Positions 26,148 to 35,355 of a stretch of DNA of 64,000 nt are shown here, piece after piece (position 1 is the first letter of the stretch; each line of letters starts with the position of its first letter). Made by a program: the position numbers and the translations under genes. This stretch comes from JBFHIZ01 sp041596215 (GTDB lineage Bacteria; Bacillota; Clostridia; Lachnospirales; Lachnospiraceae). Under the pieces are notes generated by a model that was not told the DNA's origin, made no database searches, and saw only the letters and a list, made by a program, of their open reading frames with translations. The stretch spans positions 1-64,000 of the forward strand of contig JBFHIZ010000001.1 of assembly GCA_041596215.1 (NCBI GenBank). Reading direction: 5' to 3'.

Positions 26148-26172
26148 CAGTTTTCAAGAAATCTTGTATACT
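26144..26172 (+). promoter_or_regulatory. Consensus promoter of the his operon
   Basis: TTGACA (26144-26149), 17-base spacer, TATACT (26167-26172). It is one of the best promoters in the window, and its -35 contains the recU stop codon. It is followed by a ~55-base leader with alternative pairings. Confidence 0.75.
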
Positions 26173-26212
26173 ACCTATAATTTAATGTGGTAGAGAATTA
26201 GCACGTTACCAC
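26171..26212 (+). promoter_or_regulatory. Possible alternative hairpins in the his leader
   Basis: GTGGTA (26187-26192) can pair with TACCAC (26207-26212), or its GGTAG part (26189-26193) can pair with CTACC (26171-26175). The two are mutually exclusive, as in attenuators. No T-box consensus and no leader peptide with His codons is seen, so a regulatory role is speculative. Confidence 0.3.
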
Positions 26213-26232
26213 GGTAAAGTGAAGGAGGCAAT

Positions 26233-27519
26233 ATGCAAAAAAATTTAATACACACACCTGAAGGTGTCCGAGATACTTATGGTCTCGAACTTAGAAAAAA
26301 GAGAAGTGTTATGCATCAAATTAAAAAACAATTTCGTTCCTATGGTTATATGGAAATAGAGACACCTACTTTCGAATTTTTTGATGTTTTTTCAAAAGAA
26401 ATTGGAACGATACCCTCCAATGAATTATTTAAATTTTTTGATAAAGAAGGGAATACTCTTGTTTTACGCCCTGATTTCACACCATCCATGGCTCGTTGTG
26501 CAACCAAATATTTTATGCATGAATCATTACCAATTCGGTTTTCCTATGCAGGAAATACATTTAAAAACAAAAACGAATTACAAGGTAAATTAAAAGAAAA
26601 TACGGAACTAGGTGTCGAATGCATCGGAGATCCTTTTGTAGAGTCTGATGTGGAAATGATATGTTTATTGATTGACACTTTAAAAAATATAGGCATTGAA
26701 GATTTTCAAATAAGTATTGGGCAAGTCGAATTTTTTAAGGGACTCTGTGAAGAAGCTGGGCTTGATAGTACAACAGAAGATTTGTTAAGAACCTATATTT
26801 CAAACAAAAATTTTTTTGGAGTAGAAGAATTACTAAACGAAAAACAAATTAATGAAGAAATTAAAGATATAATTATTCATATCTCGGATATGTTTGGAAG
26901 TATTGAATCCTTAGAGCAATCAAAAATTAAAATCAAAAACAAACGTGTACAAAATGCTATTTTGAATCTTGAAAAAATTAACCAAGTTCTTGTTTCTTGT
27001 AATAAAGAAAAATATATTTCTTATGATTTAGGGATGCTAAGTAAATACAACTATTATACGGGAATTATATTTGAAGCATATACCTATGGAGTTGGAGATG
27101 CCATTGCAAAAGGTGGAAGATACAATTCCTTATTGCAGCATTTTGGAAAAGATTCTCCTGCAATAGGTTTTGTTATTACCGTTGAAGATATTTTAAAGGC
27201 ACTTAATCGTAAACAAATTGCATACGAAACCGTTTCTAATTCCATTTTACTTTTATATGATAACGATTCCTATGTAACCTCCTTAACATTAGCTACTAAA
27301 CTTCGTGATATGGGAATTAATGTACAGATTAGTGCGATACAGTTCATGCATGAACTTTTATTAAATTCTGATAAACTTTCTGATTTGATGGAATCTAGAC
27401 AAATAAGTGATCTATTTATTCTGAAAGGAAATGAAATTTCAAAAATTAATTCCAACACTTTGGAACAAATAACATATGAATTTGACGATATAATAGGAGT
27501 ATATAATGAAAGAAAATAA
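26233..27519 (+). CDS. hisZ: ATP phosphoribosyltransferase regulatory subunit HisZ
   Basis: 428 residues, a class II HisRS-like protein lacking tRNA-binding parts. It starts with TPEGVRDTYGLELRKK, then FELFKFFDKEGNTLVLRPDFTPSMAR (motif-2-like region) and GGRYNSLLQHFG. HisZ is needed by short-form HisG, and the short hisG overlaps its end by 14 bases, so translation is coupled. First gene of the his operon, with Shine-Dalgarno AAGGAGG. Confidence 0.92.
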   Translation: MQKNLIHTPEGVRDTYGLELRKKRSVMHQIKKQFRSYGYMEIETPTFEFFDVFSKEIGTIPSNELFKFFDKEGNTLVLRPDFTPSMARCATKYFMHESLPIRFSYAGNTFKNKNELQGKLKENTELGVECIGDPFVESDVEMICLLIDTLKNIGIEDFQISIGQVEFFKGLCEEAGLDSTTEDLLRTYISNKNFFGVEELLNEKQINEEIKDIIIHISDMFGSIESLEQSKIKIKNKRVQNAILNLEKINQVLVSCNKEKYISYDLGMLSKYNYYTGIIFEAYTYGVGDAIAKGGRYNSLLQHFGKDSPAIGFVITVEDILKALNRKQIAYETVSNSILLLYDNDSYVTSLTLATKLRDMGINVQISAIQFMHELLLNSDKLSDLMESRQISDLFILKGNEISKINSNTLEQITYEFDDIIGVYNERK

Positions 27520-28150
27520 ATATTTAACTTTTGCACTAGGAAAAGGCAGATTGGCAAAAAAAACCATGGACCTTCTTTCGGAAATTGGAATCACTTGTGA
27601 AGAGATGAAAGATAAAGATTCAAGAAAGTTGATTTTTGTGAATGAAGAATTAAAGCTTAAATTTTTTCTTGCTAAAGGCCCTGATGTACCAACTTATGTA
27701 GAATATGGAGTTGCTGATATTGGAGTGGTTGGTAAAGATACCTTGATTGAAGAAAATAAAAAGGTATACGAAGTTCTTGATTTGGGATTTGGTGCTTGCC
27801 GTATGTGCGTGTGTGGTCCAGCCTCAGCAAAAACACTTTTAAAACATCATGAATTTATTCGTGTTGCCAGTAAATATCCAAGAATTGCAAAAGATTATTT
27901 TTATAATAAAAAACATCAAACCGTTGATATTATAAAACTAAATGGCTCTGTTGAGCTAGGACCAATTGTTGGGCTTTCCGACGTCATCGTAGATATTGTT
28001 GAAACCGGTTCTACATTACATGAAAATGGATTGGAAGTTTTAGAAGATATTTGCCCATTATCAGCCAGAATGATTGTAAATCAAGTAAGTATGACGCTAG
28101 AAAGTGAACGAATCACAAAAATCATTTCTGAAATCAGAAAACTTTTATAG
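27506..28150 (+). CDS. hisG: ATP phosphoribosyltransferase catalytic subunit HisG (short form)
   Basis: 214 residues, lacking the C-terminal ACT-like regulatory domain of long HisG and so dependent on HisZ. It catalyses the first step of histidine synthesis, ATP plus PRPP. Typical parts are FALGKGRLAKKTMDLL, LAKGPDVPTYVEYGVADIGVVGKD and the PRPP loop region IVDIVETGSTLHENGL. Encoded as the second gene of the operon with its start inside hisZ. Confidence 0.95.
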   Translation: MKENKYLTFALGKGRLAKKTMDLLSEIGITCEEMKDKDSRKLIFVNEELKLKFFLAKGPDVPTYVEYGVADIGVVGKDTLIEENKKVYEVLDLGFGACRMCVCGPASAKTLLKHHEFIRVASKYPRIAKDYFYNKKHQTVDIIKLNGSVELGPIVGLSDVIVDIVETGSTLHENGLEVLEDICPLSARMIVNQVSMTLESERITKIISEIRKLL

Positions 28151-28162
28151 AATGGAGAGCAT

Positions 28163-29458
28163 ATGAAAATTATATCTTTAGATGAACAATCAAAATTACA
28201 TATATTAGATACGTTATTAAAAAGAAGTCCCAATAATCTATCTTCCTATGAAGATCGTGTAAAAGAAATTGTAAATGAAGTCAGAATGCATGGTGATCAA
28301 GCAATTTTTACTTATACAAAAAAATTTGATGGTTTTTCACTTAATACTTCAAACATTCTTGTATCAAAAGATGAAATAGCAGAAGCATATTCTTTGCTAG
28401 ATGAAGATTTTATTCGAATTATGAAAAACTCCGCAAAAAATATTCGAAATTTTCATGAAAAACAAATGCATACAAGTTGGTTTGATACAAAAGAAAATGG
28501 TACCATGTTAGGGCAAAAAATGACGGCAATTGAGCATGTTGGTGTCTATGTCCCAGGTGGAAAGGCTGCTTATCCATCTTCTACATTAATGAATATTATC
28601 CCAGCGAAAGTAGCTGGCGTACCAAATATCGTAATGACCACACCACCAAATAATGAGGGAAAGGTTAACCCCGCAACCTTAGTTGCAGCTGATATTGCTG
28701 GCGTAACTAGTATATATAAAGTTGGTGGAGCACAAGCAATTGCTGCGCTAGCATTTGGAACGCAAACCATTCCTAAAGTCCATAAAATTGTTGGTCCTGG
28801 AAATATCTATGTTGCTTTAGCGAAAAAAGCTGTATATGGGCATGTAAGTATTGATTCCATTGCAGGTCCAAGTGAAATATTAATTATTGCTGACGAACAG
28901 GCAAATCCAAAATATATTGCTGCTGATTTGCTATCACAAGCAGAACATGATGAATTAGCAAGTGCAATTTGTATTACAACATCTATGGAACTAGCAAAAA
29001 AAATCAATAATGAAGTAGATGTATTTTTACCTAAACTTGAGCGTAACGAAATTATTCAAAAATCCTTAGATAATTATGGTTATATTTTACATGTTGATTC
29101 TTTAAAGGAGGCAATCGATGTTGCCAATGAAATTGCTTCCGAGCATTTGGAATTGTTAGTATCAAATCCTTTCGAGGCGATGGCTAAAATTAAAAATGCA
29201 GGTGCAATTTTTCTTGGAGAATACTCTTCCGAACCTTTAGGTGATTATTTTGCAGGCCCTAATCATGTATTACCTACAAATGGAACTGCAAAATTCTTTT
29301 CCCCCTTAAATGTGGATGACTTCCGAAAGAAAACAAGTATTATTTATTATTCTAAAGAAGCGTTAGCCTGTGTGCATGATGATATTGAAACTTTTGCAAA
29401 AAAAGAAGGATTAACTGCACATGCAAATTCTATTCATGTTCGATTTGATTCGGAATAA
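28163..29458 (+). CDS. hisD: Histidinol dehydrogenase
   Basis: 431 residues, full length. It catalyses the last two steps of histidine synthesis, the NAD-dependent oxidation of histidinol to histidine. Landmarks include VGVYVPGGKAAYPSSTLM, the zinc and catalytic region SIAGPSEILIIAD and LLSQAEHDELA (Gln/His ligands), SEHLEL and GPNHVLPTNGTA. Twelve bases follow hisG's stop, and hisB starts 11 bases downstream. Confidence 0.97.
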   Translation: MKIISLDEQSKLHILDTLLKRSPNNLSSYEDRVKEIVNEVRMHGDQAIFTYTKKFDGFSLNTSNILVSKDEIAEAYSLLDEDFIRIMKNSAKNIRNFHEKQMHTSWFDTKENGTMLGQKMTAIEHVGVYVPGGKAAYPSSTLMNIIPAKVAGVPNIVMTTPPNNEGKVNPATLVAADIAGVTSIYKVGGAQAIAALAFGTQTIPKVHKIVGPGNIYVALAKKAVYGHVSIDSIAGPSEILIIADEQANPKYIAADLLSQAEHDELASAICITTSMELAKKINNEVDVFLPKLERNEIIQKSLDNYGYILHVDSLKEAIDVANEIASEHLELLVSNPFEAMAKIKNAGAIFLGEYSSEPLGDYFAGPNHVLPTNGTAKFFSPLNVDDFRKKTSIIYYSKEALACVHDDIETFAKKEGLTAHANSIHVRFDSE

Positions 29459-29469
29459 GGAGATTAACT

Positions 29470-30060
29470 ATGGATGTTAGAACTGGAAATATAAAAAGGA
29501 ATACAAAAGAAACACAAATAACACTGACTTTAAACATTGATGGAAGTGGTAATTCTTCCATTGAAACTGGAATTGGTTTTTTTGATCATATGTTAGAAGG
29601 ATTTACCAAACATGGTTTTTTTGATATGACATTAAAAACACAAGGGGATTTGCATGTAGATTGCCATCATACTATAGAAGATACTGGTATTGCGCTAGGA
29701 TCTGCAATCAAAGAAGCGATTGGGGATAAAAAAGGAATAAAACGATATGGAAGTTTTACCCTTCCCATGGATGATGCGCTTGTTATATGTGCAATTGATT
29801 TATGTGGCCGACCTTTTCTTTCTTTTGATCATTGCTTTGCAAAAGAAACGGTTGGATATCTTGACACAGAAATGATTCGTGAATTCTTTTATGCAATTTC
29901 TTATTCAGCTGGAATGAATTTGCATATTAAAGTATTATCAGGAACGAATACTCATCATATCATTGAAGCAATGTTTAAAGCATTTGGCAAAGCATTAGAT
30001 TATGCTACGATAATTGATGAACGTATTTCAGGAGTTTTAAGTACAAAAGGAATTTTATAG
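29470..30060 (+). CDS. hisB: Imidazoleglycerol-phosphate dehydratase
   Basis: 196 residues, the monofunctional dehydratase without an N-terminal histidinol-phosphatase. Metal-binding His-rich motifs are FFDHMLEGF, DCHHTIEDTGIALG and THHIIEAMFKAFGKAL. It acts on imidazoleglycerol phosphate in step six of the pathway. The operon here lacks hisH, hisA, hisF and hisC, so the precursor must be made by genes elsewhere. Confidence 0.97.
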   Translation: MDVRTGNIKRNTKETQITLTLNIDGSGNSSIETGIGFFDHMLEGFTKHGFFDMTLKTQGDLHVDCHHTIEDTGIALGSAIKEAIGDKKGIKRYGSFTLPMDDALVICAIDLCGRPFLSFDHCFAKETVGYLDTEMIREFFYAISYSAGMNLHIKVLSGTNTHHIIEAMFKAFGKALDYATIIDERISGVLSTKGIL

Positions 30061-30069
30061 GAGAAAACT

Positions 30070-31353
30070 ATGCAAGAAAAAAAATTTATACCATGTATAT
30101 ATCTTAGTAAAGGAATGGCTGTAAAAAATACAATTAATCGGCAAGCTATTTCTATGAATCCATTAGAATTAGCCTTATCCTATACCACACAGGATACCGA
30201 TGCTTTACTTATTTATGATTTATCTTCTAATGATATAGAACATGAAGAAGCAATTCAAATCATAAAAAAAATTACTTCGAAAATAGAAGTGCCGGTACTT
30301 GCTGGTGGGAATATTCATAAAATGGAAGATGTGAAAAAATTGCTTTATGCCGGTTGTTATCAAGCTGTATTAGATTATTCCATCCCATCGAATATTACCA
30401 TCACTGAAGAAGTCTCAAAAAAATTTGGTAAAGAAAAAATTCTTATTCAAGTGGACTCGTTTACAATTTATGAAGAAAATAGAGAACTTATAAATACGTA
30501 CGCAAATGAAGTGATTTTAAAAAATACTTCTGTAAATATTAATGAAACTTTTGAAACAACGATTCCTATACTTCTATTGCTACCAGAGATTTCCCTTGAT
30601 AAACTATTCACCTTGCTTTCTTATGAATTCATATCAGGTATCACAGGTTCAATCATTAATGAAAATATCAAGACGTTATTTTCAATTAAATCGTTATGTA
30701 AAGAAAGAGGTATTTTAGTCAAACAATATAGTGCCAAAATACCATGGTCGGAATTAAAAATAAATAGTGATGGATTAATACCTGTCGTAACACAGGATTA
30801 TAAAACAAATGAAATATTAATGGTTGCTTATATGAATGAAGAAGCCTATAATGCTACCATACGTTCTGGAAAAATGACATACTTTAGTAGAAGTAGGAAT
30901 AAACTTTGGCTAAAAGGGGAGACAAGTGGACATTTTCAATTTGTGAAAAGCCTTTATGCTGATTGTGATCAAGATACCTTACTTGCAAAAGTTTCTCAAA
31001 TCGGTGTTGCCTGCCATACTGGTAGTTACTCATGCTTTTTTCAAGAAATATTAAAAAAACCATATCGAGAAAAAAATCCATTACTTGTACTAGAAGATGT
31101 CTTTTCTGTAATTAATGATCGTAAAATTCATCCAAAAGAAGGATCCTATACAAACTATTTGTTTGATAAAGGAATTGATAAAATATTAAAAAAACTAGGT
31201 GAAGAAGCAACAGAAATTGTAATTGCAGCCAAAAACCCTAATTCTGAAGAAATCAAATATGAAATTTCTGATTTTTTATATCATATGATGGTTTTAATGG
31301 CTGAAAAAAATGTTACATGGGAAGAAATATCAAATGAACTTGCTTCAAGATAA
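30070..31353 (+). CDS. hisIE: HisIE bifunctional enzyme with N-terminal HisA/HisF-like domain
   Basis: 427 residues, about twice a normal HisIE. Residues 226-326 are HisI (phosphoribosyl-AMP cyclohydrolase) with DCDQDTLLAKVSQ, C299, C315-H316 and C322. Residues 338-425 are HisE (phosphoribosyl-ATP pyrophosphatase) with KLGEEATEIVIAAK and EISDFLYHMMVLM. Residues 1-215 resemble a HisA/HisF TIM barrel (FIPCIYLSKGMAVK; VPVLAGGNIHKMEDVKKLL), but the first catalytic Asp position is Y11; D129 may match the second. The barrel is probably not a working isomerase or cyclase. Last gene of the his set. Confidence 0.9.
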   Translation: MQEKKFIPCIYLSKGMAVKNTINRQAISMNPLELALSYTTQDTDALLIYDLSSNDIEHEEAIQIIKKITSKIEVPVLAGGNIHKMEDVKKLLYAGCYQAVLDYSIPSNITITEEVSKKFGKEKILIQVDSFTIYEENRELINTYANEVILKNTSVNINETFETTIPILLLLPEISLDKLFTLLSYEFISGITGSIINENIKTLFSIKSLCKERGILVKQYSAKIPWSELKINSDGLIPVVTQDYKTNEILMVAYMNEEAYNATIRSGKMTYFSRSRNKLWLKGETSGHFQFVKSLYADCDQDTLLAKVSQIGVACHTGSYSCFFQEILKKPYREKNPLLVLEDVFSVINDRKIHPKEGSYTNYLFDKGIDKILKKLGEEATEIVIAAKNPNSEEIKYEISDFLYHMMVLMAEKNVTWEEISNELASR

Positions 31354-31373
31354 TAAATTTTGAAAGGAATACT

Positions 31374-33239
31374 ATGCAAAAATTAGCTCTATCAAATGAT
31401 ATCCTTATGCGGGTTGAAAAACCAGCAAGATATATTGGTAATGAAATTAATATCGTAAAAAAAGACTTAAAACATGTGGCAATTCGTTTTGCCATGTGTT
31501 TTCCTGACGTATATGAAATTGGAATGTCGCACTTAGGAATCCAAATTCTATATCATATGTTTAATCAAATGGAGGATGTTTGGTGCGAACGAGTTTATTC
31601 TCCCTGGGTGGATCTCGATCAAATCATGCGAGAGGAATCCATTCCTTTATTTGCACTTGAAAGCCAAGACCCCATTAAAAACTTTGATTTTCTTGGTATT
31701 ACAATTCAATATGAAATGTGTTATACCAACATATTGCAAATATTAGATTTATCAAACATTCCACTCCTTGCAATCAATCGAACAGAGGAGGACCCCATTG
31801 TCATTGGTGGTGGGCCGTGTGCCATTAACCCGGAACCAATTGCCGATTTTTTTGATATTTTTTATATTGGGGAAGGAGAAACATCCTATGAGGAATTATT
31901 AGAAGTATACCGTATTTCAAAAGCAAATAAAGAAGATCGTTTAACTTTTTTAAAAAAAGCAGCAACAATTCCCGGCATCTATGTTCCAAGATTTTATGAT
32001 GTATTTTATCATGAAGATGATACCATCAAAAAAATGATACCAAATATTCCTAATATACCTGAAAAAATCGAACGACAGGTAAAATCAGGCCTTTCGGATT
32101 CCGTTTATCCTTTGGCTCCAGTTGTTCCTTTTATTAAAGTTACTCAAGATCATTTAATGTTGGAAATTCAAAGAGGCTGTATTCGCGGTTGCCGTTTTTG
32201 TCAAGCAGGGCAAATATATCGTCCCGTTAGAGAAAAAGATTTACAAGTTTTAGCAGACCAAGCAAAAACCATGTTAAAAAATACTGGTCATGAAGAAATC
32301 ACGCTTACTTCCTTAAGTTCAAGTGATTATTCCAATCTAAAAGAATTGGTTGATTTGATTCTTGAACATGGAAAAGAAGATCATGTAAATGTATCTTTAC
32401 CCTCCTTAAGAATTGATTCTTTTTCTTTAGATATTATGAACAAAATACAAGATATTCGTAAAAGTTCTTTAACCTTTGCACCAGAAGCAGGATCACAAAG
32501 ATTACGAAATGTGATAAATAAAGGGCTTACGGAAGAGAACATACTTTCAGGTGCAAAAGAAGCGTTTCTTGGTGGATGGTCCCGTGTAAAATTATATTTT
32601 ATGCTTGGATTACCAACAGAAACCGATGCCGATATTAAAGAAATTGCTGCTTTGGCAAATAAAGTGGCTGCTGAGTTTTTTGAAGCAGTTCCAAAAGAAA
32701 ATCGAACAAATGGAAAGGTGAAAATTGTAGTAAGTACTTCTTTCTTTATTCCAAAACCGTTTACCCCTTTTCAATGGGCAAAACAAGCTACAAAAGAAGA
32801 ATTTTTAAATAAAGCGTTTCTTACAAGGACCTCCATCATGAAAGAATTAAATCAAAAAAGTATAAAATATAATTGGCATGAAGCAGACGCAAGTGTATTA
32901 GAAGGTGTGCTTGCAAGAGGAGACCGTAGAATCAGTTCAATTATCCTAAATGTATATAAAAAAGGATGCATATATGATGCATGGACCGAACATTTCAAAA
33001 ATGATTTATGGATAGAAGCCTTTGAAGAAGAAAACCTTTCCATACCTTTTTACACAACAAGAGAACGTAACTTAGATGAAATCTTTCCTTGGGACTTTAT
33101 TGATTGTGGTGTAACCAAAGAATTTCTTAAACAAGAATGGAAATATGCCTTACAAGAAAGAATTACTCCTAATTGTAGAGAAGAATGTCAAAATTGTGGC
33201 GCTAGAAAATACAAAGGAGGTGTCTGCTATGAAAATTAG
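31374..33239 (+). CDS. TIGR03960-family radical SAM protein
   Basis: 621 residues. An N-terminal B12-binding-like part (RFAMCFPDVYEIGMSHLGIQILYH) is followed by a radical SAM core with C-I-R-G-C-R-F-C (a CxxxCxxC cluster motif) and APEAGSQRLRNVINKGLTEENI. Family members are always paired with the DUF2344 protein encoded next; the reaction is unknown, though RNA or cofactor modification has been suggested from the context near rng and ribosomal genes. It begins 20 bases after hisIE and overlaps the next gene by 11 bases. Confidence 0.88.
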   Translation: MQKLALSNDILMRVEKPARYIGNEINIVKKDLKHVAIRFAMCFPDVYEIGMSHLGIQILYHMFNQMEDVWCERVYSPWVDLDQIMREESIPLFALESQDPIKNFDFLGITIQYEMCYTNILQILDLSNIPLLAINRTEEDPIVIGGGPCAINPEPIADFFDIFYIGEGETSYEELLEVYRISKANKEDRLTFLKKAATIPGIYVPRFYDVFYHEDDTIKKMIPNIPNIPEKIERQVKSGLSDSVYPLAPVVPFIKVTQDHLMLEIQRGCIRGCRFCQAGQIYRPVREKDLQVLADQAKTMLKNTGHEEITLTSLSSSDYSNLKELVDLILEHGKEDHVNVSLPSLRIDSFSLDIMNKIQDIRKSSLTFAPEAGSQRLRNVINKGLTEENILSGAKEAFLGGWSRVKLYFMLGLPTETDADIKEIAALANKVAAEFFEAVPKENRTNGKVKIVVSTSFFIPKPFTPFQWAKQATKEEFLNKAFLTRTSIMKELNQKSIKYNWHEADASVLEGVLARGDRRISSIILNVYKKGCIYDAWTEHFKNDLWIEAFEEENLSIPFYTTRERNLDEIFPWDFIDCGVTKEFLKQEWKYALQERITPNCREECQNCGARKYKGGVCYEN

Positions 33240-33930
33240 AGTGAAATTTTCAAAACATGGAGCAATCCGTTATATTGGGCATTTAGATATGATGCGTTAC
33301 TTTCAAAAAGCAATCCGTAGAAGTGCTATTCCTGTTGCATACACCAATGGATTCAATCCACATCAAAGATTAGCATTTGCACAACCTCTTGGTGTTGGAA
33401 TTGAAAGCGATGGAGAGTATTTTGATTTAGAAGTAACCTCACAATTCGATAAAAACCAAATGATAGACTCATTGAATCAAACAATGGCTGATGGAATTAA
33501 AATACTTGATATGGTTCTATTACCTGAAAATTCAAAAAATGCAATGGCATCAGTACAAGCCGCTTCTTATCATATTCGTTTTTTCCAAAATCATGAACCT
33601 AACTTTACCTGGAAAACAGAATTGTTTGATTTTCTAAATACCGATCGCATAATTTATACAAAACAAACAAAAAAAAATACCGTTGAATTAAATCTGAAAG
33701 AATCTATTTATGACTTTCAAATTAAAGATGACGGGTTTTATTTACTTTTAAATGCATCTAGTGGCGGAAATATTAAGCCCAAATATATTTTCGAGGCATT
33801 TTTTAAAGCATTATCTTTCCCCTTGGATCCATTTGCATTATTCGTTACAAGAATGGAAACATACGGCAAAATTGACGAACATGGAGTCTCTACTTTTGTT
33901 CCATTATCATTCTTTGGAGAAAATTTCTAA
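33229..33930 (+). CDS. TIGR03936/DUF2344 family protein
   Basis: 233 residues from ATG 33229, placed by AAAGGAGG nine bases upstream; the longer in-frame reading would overlap the radical SAM gene further without a ribosome site. Typical start is MKIRVKFSKHGAIRYIGHLDMMRYFQKAIRRS, then GFNPHQRLAFAQPLGVGIES. In other bacteria this domain is fused to the C-terminus of the upstream radical SAM protein, so the two should act as one complex. rng begins on its stop codon (TAATG). Confidence 0.88.
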   Translation: MKIRVKFSKHGAIRYIGHLDMMRYFQKAIRRSAIPVAYTNGFNPHQRLAFAQPLGVGIESDGEYFDLEVTSQFDKNQMIDSLNQTMADGIKILDMVLLPENSKNAMASVQAASYHIRFFQNHEPNFTWKTELFDFLNTDRIIYTKQTKKNTVELNLKESIYDFQIKDDGFYLLLNASSGGNIKPKYIFEAFFKALSFPLDPFALFVTRMETYGKIDEHGVSTFVPLSFFGENF

Positions 33931-35123
33931 TGAAAAGAATATTAATTACAAAATATAATAATCAAATATTAACTGCTTTATTGGAAAATGGAATTTTTTA
34001 TGAAATAATTCTCTCGAATCCTAACACTTCAATTATTGGCAACATATATGTTGGAAGAATAGAACGAAAACTAAAAAATATTCATTCTTTTTTTGTTTCA
34101 TATGGCTTAAACAAAACGGCATATCTTTCAGAAGAAGATTGTAAACAACCGATTGTTCTTATGTCTCCTTCTCATAAAAATTCGTTGGTTGAAGGTTCTC
34201 TCGTTTTAGTTCAAATCACAAAAGAAGGAATTAAAACAAAAGATCCAACCGTTACAACAAATATTTCATTGCAAGGAAAATATTGTGTTATTGTAAATAA
34301 CGAAAAAAAACTTCGTTTTTCTTCAAAACTAACCAAACGAAAACGTATAGAATTACAGCAAGAATTGAACCTATCTAGCACGAAAGATTTTGGCATTCTT
34401 ATTCGTACAAGTGCTATTAGATTAGATAAATCATCCTATTATTTAATTTCTGATGAAATAGAATTTTTGTCAGAAAAAATGCACACCATTTTAAACACTT
34501 CCAAAGCTTTAAAAGCACACACAATGGTGTATAAAGAAAAAGATAGTCATCTTTTAAAAATTAGGGATTTGGATTTAAATGAATTCGAAAAAATAATTAC
34601 CGATGATTTGCTTATTTACAATCAACTTTCGGACTATTTAGATATATATTTCAAAAAAAACATACACAAAATAGCTCTTTACAACGATCCAGATTACACC
34701 TTATATAAGCTATATCAAATAGAAAAAGAGATTCATGCTCTTCAAAATAAAATAGTATATCTTAAAAATGGATCCAGTTTATATATTGAACAAACAGAAG
34801 CTATGCATATTATTGATGTAAATACTGGGAATGCAACAAAAGGAAAAGAAAGAGAAGAAACCTTTTATCAAACAAACATCCTTGCTGCAAAAGAAATAGG
34901 AAGACAAATTCGATTACGAAATCTGTCAGGAATTATTATTATTGATTTTATAAATATGAAAGATAGAAATAATACGGAAAATTTAATTTCTTTTCTAATT
35001 AATATTATTAATAAAGATCCCATAAAAACGCAATTTATTGACATAACAAAACTTGGATTAATTGAACTTACAAGAAAGCGAACGTTACCAACTTTAAAAG
35101 AACAAATTTTTGACACCTATTAA
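33930..35123 (+). CDS. rng: Ribonuclease E/G family endoribonuclease
   Basis: 397 residues. The N-terminal S1-like part (GNIYVGRIERKLKNIHSFFVSYG) and the DNase I-like catalytic core are present, with metal-binding D296 (IIDVNTG) and D339 (IIIIDFINM), spaced by 43 residues as in E. coli RNase E/G. The protein stops shortly after ELTRKRTLPTLKEQIF, so the CxxC zinc link that dimerises RNase E/G is missing. It matures rRNA or mRNA 5'-monophosphate ends. In most Firmicutes rng is followed by rplU; here 9 kb of other genes intervene. Confidence 0.9.
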   Translation: MKRILITKYNNQILTALLENGIFYEIILSNPNTSIIGNIYVGRIERKLKNIHSFFVSYGLNKTAYLSEEDCKQPIVLMSPSHKNSLVEGSLVLVQITKEGIKTKDPTVTTNISLQGKYCVIVNNEKKLRFSSKLTKRKRIELQQELNLSSTKDFGILIRTSAIRLDKSSYYLISDEIEFLSEKMHTILNTSKALKAHTMVYKEKDSHLLKIRDLDLNEFEKIITDDLLIYNQLSDYLDIYFKKNIHKIALYNDPDYTLYKLYQIEKEIHALQNKIVYLKNGSSLYIEQTEAMHIIDVNTGNATKGKEREETFYQTNILAAKEIGRQIRLRNLSGIIIIDFINMKDRNNTENLISFLINIINKDPIKTQFIDITKLGLIELTRKRTLPTLKEQIFDTY

Positions 35124-35160
35124 TTCAAGGAAATCTATCTATATGAGATTTCCTTGAATT
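35122..35160 (+). terminator. Hairpin after rng, probable terminator
   Basis: Perfect 15-bp inverted repeat, 35122-35136 against 35146-35160 with a nine-base loop, beginning in the rng stop codon. The 3' T-run is weak. Nothing else recognisable was seen between it and the chemoreceptor start at 35356 except a weak motility-sigma-like motif that I do not call. Confidence 0.6.
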
Positions 35161-35355
35161 ATGTTTCTATTTGAAAATTAATAAAAATTTTACAAAAAAA
35201 TCCCCTAAATGGATTCAATATATGCTAAGATTTTCAAGTGAATTTATTTATATAGGTTTTTGCGAGTTATATGCTTTAACAGATTAAAAGAGAAGCATTA
35301 TAAATTCATTTACTAGAACAACTAATTCTTACTAACTTATTAAAGGAGAACAATA

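Noticed and set aside
26173..26232. T-box riboswitch in the his leader
   Set aside because: The leader is only about 60 bases, and the conserved T-box sequence (AGGGTGGNACCGCG-like) and specifier loop are absent.
35204..35232. Motility-sigma (SigD-like) promoter before the chemoreceptor gene
   Set aside because: TAAA is followed 14 bases later by GCTAAGAT, but only five of eight -10 positions agree with the motility consensus, which is too weak in such AT-rich DNA.
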